64,000 nucleotides of DNA from Lysinibacillus pakistanensis (GTDB taxonomy: Bacteria; Bacillota; Bacilli; Bacillales_A; Planococcaceae): the NCBI RefSeq assembly GCF_030123245.1, contig NZ_CP126101.1, positions 2,106,501 through 2,170,500 on the forward strand. The letters are read 5' to 3'. Below the pieces are notes generated by a model that saw only the letters and a program-made list of their open reading frames with translations, had not been told where the DNA came from and did no database searches. A program made the translations under genes and the position numbers. This document shows, piece after piece, positions 59,755 to 64,000 of this stretch. The number at the start of each line of letters is the position of its first letter. Positions within the stretch are counted from its first letter, which is position 1.

Positions 59755-61200
59755 ATGAATACACAGGAGTTTGAAGAACTATGGATTACGCTAAATGAAT
59801 TATATAATGCGAATCGCTTTTTAGAATATATCGAATTAAGTAGTGCCGCAATCGAAAGTGCTATTATGCTAGAGATGTATGATAAAGCAATCCTTTTATT
59901 ACGGTATCGCTGTGCCAGTTATTTTCAAACAGGTGATTTGCAGGTTTCCATCAGTGTGCTTGAGCAATATCGTGAATTAACCTTTCAATACGGCAATGAC
60001 ATTGATGTAATTCACTATTATATTTTAGCGGCCATCTATTGGGGGACATTTGGTCATTTAAAAAAATCTGAGGAGCTTATGCTAAAGGGACTTAAAATTG
60101 CTGAACGCATTCAACATGTAGAAAGTATGGGAAAAATTTATAATAATCTAAGTGATTTAGAAATTGCATTAGGAAGCTATCAAACAGCAAAAGAATTCGC
60201 ATTAAAGAGCTTATATTATGCAAATGCTTTTGAGACAAAGCATGACAATCCGTATACAGGAATTATCCACCCTAAAATAAACTTAGCCGTCGCGCAAATT
60301 TGGCTAGAAGAATTTGAAAAAGCACATGAAGTCTTACAAGAGCTACTCACGACTATTCAGAAACCTCCATATTCCAAAGTACAGTTGGAGATTATGAATG
60401 CCAATGCTTTACTTTATGAAAGACAGGGTCGTATTGGAGAGGCCATCGATTTATATCAAAAATCAAAGCACTATGCCCTCCAAAATAATGATCTTGCTTT
60501 ACTACAAACCATTTACGATTCTTTAGTGAAGCTAATTGAGGAACAGGGGAATAAAGTAGTATTGTGTGCGATTCAGAAGGAATATATTAATATTTTGCTA
60601 GAAATCCAACGGGAAAATTATACACATGTGTTATTTGAAATGGAGTATAATGACGAGAAAAAGCAACTAGAAAAATCCTCTTATATTGACCCATTAACGA
60701 ATATCTATAATCGACGTTATTTTGATGAGAACGCAGAAAAGATGGTGCAGAAAGCTGCAGCTAAAAAACAGCAGTTAGCATTAATGATGGTTGATTTAGA
60801 TCATTTTAAAGCCATTAATGATAGGAATGGTCATTTGTTTGGTGATGATGCATTAACCATTACAGCTACAACATTAAAGGAATTTTTCCAACCCTTTGAA
60901 TCAATCGTTGCGCGTTTTGGAGGAGATGAATTTATTGTTCTTAGTCAAATAAAGGTGGGGGAATCTGCCCAAACATTGGCAGAAAATCTCTATAAAAAAT
61001 TAGCATCTTTATCTTTAGTCATAAAAGATAAAGCGATTCATTTAGCGTTTAGTATTGGCGTGAGCACCAATAACAAGGGGCAGGTAACAAAAGTCGATGA
61101 GCTTATTCATCAGGCTGATACCGCCCTCTATGCCTCAAAACGCAATGGTCGCAATCAAATTACTGTTTTTAAACAACATATTGATATTGGAAATGATTGA
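59755..61200 (+). CDS. TPR-GGDEF diguanylate cyclase
   Basis: 481 residues. Start MNTQEFEELW with GGAGG 6 bases upstream. Residues up to about 285 are tetratricopeptide-like helices (GKIYNNLSDLEIALGSYQTA; LYERQGRIGEAIDLYQKSKH). A short coiled coil leads into a GGDEF domain: SYIDPLTNIYNRRYFDENAE, MMVDLDHFKAINDRNGHLFG and ARFGGDEFIVL with an intact GGDEF active site. No membrane helix, so it is cytosolic. It should make c-di-GMP in response to a protein partner bound by the TPR part. No RxxD inhibitory site was evident. Confidence 0.92.
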   Translation: MNTQEFEELWITLNELYNANRFLEYIELSSAAIESAIMLEMYDKAILLLRYRCASYFQTGDLQVSISVLEQYRELTFQYGNDIDVIHYYILAAIYWGTFGHLKKSEELMLKGLKIAERIQHVESMGKIYNNLSDLEIALGSYQTAKEFALKSLYYANAFETKHDNPYTGIIHPKINLAVAQIWLEEFEKAHEVLQELLTTIQKPPYSKVQLEIMNANALLYERQGRIGEAIDLYQKSKHYALQNNDLALLQTIYDSLVKLIEEQGNKVVLCAIQKEYINILLEIQRENYTHVLFEMEYNDEKKQLEKSSYIDPLTNIYNRRYFDENAEKMVQKAAAKKQQLALMMVDLDHFKAINDRNGHLFGDDALTITATTLKEFFQPFESIVARFGGDEFIVLSQIKVGESAQTLAENLYKKLASLSLVIKDKAIHLAFSIGVSTNNKGQVTKVDELIHQADTALYASKRNGRNQITVFKQHIDIGND

Positions 61201-61247
61201 TAAAAATAAGGTATTTTTTTGAAATGTAAGCGCTATCTATAAATTTA

Positions 61248-61298
61248 AAATCTGTTTGTTTTCACGGGATACACGCTGAGGGCTTACAGATTTTTTTT
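61248..61298 (+). terminator. Terminator after the GGDEF gene
   Basis: AAATCTGT / ACAGATTT stem with a long loop, followed by eight T. A nested GTAAGC/GCTTAC alternative pairing exists. Confidence 0.6.
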
Positions 61299-61395
61299 GT
61301 TGTCTGCTGCAATGGAAAGCCTCTTTAAAAATTGTTTTTAATTTTTCTGTAGAAGATATTGCCAATGAAATCAGTTGTATGCTACTATGAAATTA

Positions 61396-61418
61396 AATAG
61401 ACAGACAGTCGGTCTATT
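61396..61418. promoter_or_regulatory. Operator candidate for the TetR regulator of the FtsX unit
   Basis: A 23-bp near-perfect dyad, arms AATAGAC and GTCTATT with GAC/GTC inside (pattern AATAGACnGACnGTC then nGTCTATT). About 15 bp before the TetR start; typical for QacR/TetR-like repressors. Confidence 0.75.
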
Positions 61419-61433
61419 GAAAGGGGTTATTTC

Positions 61434-62078
61434 ATGAGAACGATAAAAAAAGCACAAGAACGTAGAAATGAAATTCTTGATGCAGCAGAGGAGCTATTTA
61501 ACCAGAAGGGCTTTGATGGTACTAGTACAAACGATATTCTTGAGAAGGTCGGAATTGCACGAGGAACACTGTATTATCACTTTAAGTCAAAAGAGGATAT
61601 TATGGACGCATTAATTGATCGAATGACAGACACGATTTTAGAGGCGGCAAAAGAAATTGGCGCAAATAAAAGTATTCCAGTTAATGAGCGAATGATTCGA
61701 GTTGTAATGGCTTTGAATATTAGCGGGGGAAACGGCAAGGAAATCATGGAGCATATTCACAAACCTCAGAATGCGTTGATGCACCAAAAAATTCAAAAAA
61801 TCATTTTCAACAATGTGCCATCTATTCTGGCGGATATCATTCGTGAAGGCATTGAGCAGGGATTATTTAACACACTATATCCGTACGAATGCATGGAAAT
61901 GATAGTGGCCTATACGAATACCGTTTTTGATGATGATATGGTTCATTTAACAGATGAAGAACGCACTTCACGAATAGTGGCGTTAGTATTCAATGTAGAG
62001 AGACTGCTAGGTGTAGAAAATGGAAGTCTTATGTATATGATGAAGATGTTTGCCAATGGAAATGAGAACAGTGAATAA
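61434..62078 (+). CDS. TetR family transcriptional regulator
   Basis: 214 residues. Helix-turn-helix: GFDGTSTNDILEKVGIARGT then LYYHFKSKEDIMDALID. The C-terminal domain is helical with Met/His-rich parts; ligand unknown. AAAGGGGTT precedes the ATG. An FtsX-type permease gene follows after 52 bases, and a long dyad precedes the pair, so the regulator probably represses this exporter. Base composition of the permease that follows looks somewhat different, suggesting shared horizontal origin. Confidence 0.93.
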   Translation: MRTIKKAQERRNEILDAAEELFNQKGFDGTSTNDILEKVGIARGTLYYHFKSKEDIMDALIDRMTDTILEAAKEIGANKSIPVNERMIRVVMALNISGGNGKEIMEHIHKPQNALMHQKIQKIIFNNVPSILADIIREGIEQGLFNTLYPYECMEMIVAYTNTVFDDDMVHLTDEERTSRIVALVFNVERLLGVENGSLMYMMKMFANGNENSE

Positions 62079-62130
62079 TAATTCTTTTGCGCAGGGCATT
62101 CTTCTGTAAATCAAATAAAAGAGGTGACAT

Positions 62131-64000
62131 ATGTATTACAGAATTATCCGTAATGATATGGCAAAAAGCAAGTTAATATCATTGACTACAATCATATTTG
62201 TGACTGCTGCGGCATTGCTTGTTTCCCTTTCGGCCATATTAATGGTGAATCTTTCAGGTGCGATAGATACGCTTATGAAGCAATCGAAAACACCGCATTT
62301 CCTGCAGATGCATTCAGGCGAAATTAATTGGGATAGATTGGAGAACTTCGCAAACAATAATAGCAATGTCGAAGAATTTCAGGTGCTTGAATTTCTCAAT
62401 GTGGATGGAGCACATATCGTTATTGATGGGACATCGCTTGCAGGTAATGTTCAGGACAATGGCTTCTCGACCCAAAGTGAAAAATTTGATTATCTCCTGG
62501 ATCTTGAAGGACAGGTGATAGAAGTTGCAGATGGAGAGATATATGTACCAGTAGGCTATATGAAGGATGGAACGGCAAACATTGGGGATACGATTGTTCT
62601 AGACAATAAGAAGAAATTCATCGTTGCAGGTTTTCTTCGTGATTCACAGATGAATTCGTTACTGGCCTCATCAAAGAGGTTTTTGGTGAGTGAGCATGAT
62701 TATGCAGCAATAAAGAGTTTCGGAAGTACAGAATATTTAATTGAGTTTAGATTAAAGGATATGTCTGAGATAAGCACATTCGAAACGGCATACACTTCCG
62801 CAGGACTTGAAGCAAATGGTCCGACAATTACATATCCACTTTTCAAAATGTTGAATGCCATTTCCGATGGGTTAATGATAGCAGTCATACTTCTAATAAG
62901 TGTTCTTGTCGTAACAATCACATTTATGTGTATACGATTTACGCTGCTTGCAAAAATTGAGGATGATTACCGAGAAATAGGTGTTATGAAAGCCATAGGG
63001 CTACGTGCTTCAGATATTAAAAAGATTTATCTCGCAAAATACGCAGTGATTGCAGCAGTTGGTTGTTTACTAGGCTTTGCTCTGACCTTTATTTTCAAGG
63101 GTATGCTTCTTGAAAATATAAGGCTTTATATGGGAGTGAATGAAAATAGATTTTTGGCTTTATTAGTTGGAGTAATTGGCGTGTTTCTTGTGTTTTTTGT
63201 AATGATAGCCTATGTGAGTTATGTACTGAGACGTTTTCGAAAAATCTCTGCAGTGGAGGCTCTACGTTTTGGTTTTTCACACGGAAAATCCTCTGGCGCA
63301 AAGGGCTTTTATCTGAGCAAAAATAGACTACTAAATACGAATCTATTTTTAGGGATAAAGGATGTTCTTTCAAGAAAAAGTCTTTACATGACCATGCTTA
63401 TGGTACTTGTAATGTCAACATTTATCATCATCGTTCCACAAAATCTATACAACACGATTTCCTCTAAAAGCTTCATCACCTATATGGGAGTAGGGAGCAG
63501 TGATTTGCGTATAGATATTCAGCAGACAGACAATATTCCAAAAAAAGCTGCTGAAATTGTAACAGCATTGGCCAGGGACAGCGCAATTTCTAAATATGCT
63601 GTGCTTTCGACCAAGTCTTTCAATGTGAAGACAACCAATGGCTCTGAGGAAAGTATAAAAATTGAGCTTGGTGACCACTCGATTTTCCCGCTTAGGTATG
63701 CAGAAGGGAAGGCACCTGTTTCACAAGATGAAATTGCGCTGTCAGTCATGAACGCTGAGGAATTAGGAAAAAAAGTCGGGGATCACATGACACTGTTAGT
63801 CGATGGGAAGGAGAGAAACCTCATCGTATCTGGAACCTATTCTGATATTACGAACGGTGGTAAAACCGCAAAGGCGGCTTTCACTAACAGACAGGCAGAT
63901 ACAATGTGGAGTGTAATTTATATTGAGCTTAATGATAAAACATTGATTGATGCGAAAATTTCTGAGTATACAGAAAGCTTTCAATTTGCAAAGATTTCGG
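62131..64000 (+). CDS. FtsX-like ABC permease, N-terminal 623 residues (runs off the window)
   Basis: Open from ATG (GAGGTG 6 bases upstream) to the window end. Begins MYYRIIRNDMAKSKLISLTT; first helix about 17-40, external domain to about 245, then three helices (about 247-375), including YREIGVMKAIGLRASDIKKI YL, the FtsX coupling motif; a second repeat begins with FLGIKDVLSRKSLYM near 410. This two-half layout is that of large MacB/BceB-like permeases. It likely needs an ATPase beyond the window. Probable role: export or sensing of an antimicrobial, under the TetR regulator. Confidence 0.88.
   Translation, partial: MYYRIIRNDMAKSKLISLTTIIFVTAAALLVSLSAILMVNLSGAIDTLMKQSKTPHFLQMHSGEINWDRLENFANNNSNVEEFQVLEFLNVDGAHIVIDGTSLAGNVQDNGFSTQSEKFDYLLDLEGQVIEVADGEIYVPVGYMKDGTANIGDTIVLDNKKKFIVAGFLRDSQMNSLLASSKRFLVSEHDYAAIKSFGSTEYLIEFRLKDMSEISTFETAYTSAGLEANGPTITYPLFKMLNAISDGLMIAVILLISVLVVTITFMCIRFTLLAKIEDDYREIGVMKAIGLRASDIKKIYLAKYAVIAAVGCLLGFALTFIFKGMLLENIRLYMGVNENRFLALLVGVIGVFLVFFVMIAYVSYVLRRFRKISAVEALRFGFSHGKSSGAKGFYLSKNRLLNTNLFLGIKDVLSRKSLYMTMLMVLVMSTFIIIVPQNLYNTISSKSFITYMGVGSSDLRIDIQQTDNIPKKAAEIVTALARDSAISKYAVLSTKSFNVKTTNGSEESIKIELGDHSIFPLRYAEGKAPVSQDEIALSVMNAEELGKKVGDHMTLLVDGKERNLIVSGTYSDITNGGKTAKAAFTNRQADTMWSVIYIELNDKTLIDAKISEYTESFQFAKIS

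Noticed and set aside
1..64000. tRNA, rRNA, intact prophage, biosynthetic gene cluster or complete restriction/defence system
   Set aside because: I looked for their typical sequences and gene sets on both strands and found none; only isolated integrase, endolysin-like and IS fragments.

Overview
The window is low-GC, densely packed bacterial DNA. Its strong purine-rich ribosome sites, Spo0M and YtaF homologues, Fur boxes of the TGATAATnATTATCA type and YtrA-type GntR operon point to a spore-forming member of the Bacillales. I infer Lysinibacillus or a close relative from gene style and the dispersed repeats; no rRNA or tRNA gene is present to confirm this.

Region by region. 1-9 kb: small accessory genes and remnants (VOC protein, two TetR regulators each with a palindromic operator, metallo-hydrolase, lipoprotein, secreted proteins, decayed peptidase and SHOCT genes), ending in a cobalamin riboswitch followed by two very small genes. 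9-18 kb: PepSY membrane protein, an OmpR-type two-component pair, an ankyrin lipoprotein, and a DUF418 / DesK-like / NarL-like operon. 18-30 kb: iron region with a Fur-boxed siderophore ABC operon (ATPase, binding protein, two permeases), a NERD protein, MarR-MFS pair and a Fur-boxed efeO-efeB-efeU operon. 30-37 kb: a graveyard (PucR, integrase, IS3 and hydantoinase fragments) surrounding an intact secreted repeat protein and an MBOAT acyltransferase pair. 37-42 kb: YtrA-like GntR-regulated ABC operon, spo0M and a LysR gene. 43-53 kb: CcdA-like protein, methyltransferase, MntP/YtaF-like protein, XRE-DUF1232 regulator, LCP protein, NhaC antiporter, TSUP transporter and DUF47-Pit phosphate uptake pair. 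53-64 kb: a second OmpR-type two-component operon with a LolA/RseB-like lipoprotein, MerR and ECF sigma units reading away from each other, a TPR-GGDEF cyclase, and a TetR-FtsX permease unit that runs off the window.

The most unusual content is intergenic. Two families of tandem repeats with unrelated sequence share an exact 21-bp period (2750-2833, 24028-24231, 52650-52718 for one; 43092-43273 for the other), and one array shows a 102-bp higher-order duplication. A third, composite element is present in three copies (359-428, 891-1664, 45431-45686); in one copy it carries ten tandem 47-bp units. All lie between genes. Several regulator-operator pairings can be read straight from sequence: perfect palindromes beside TetR, MarR, GntR, MerR, XRE and NarL-type regulators, and a TGAAAC-N17-CGTTTA promoter before the ECF sigma gene.
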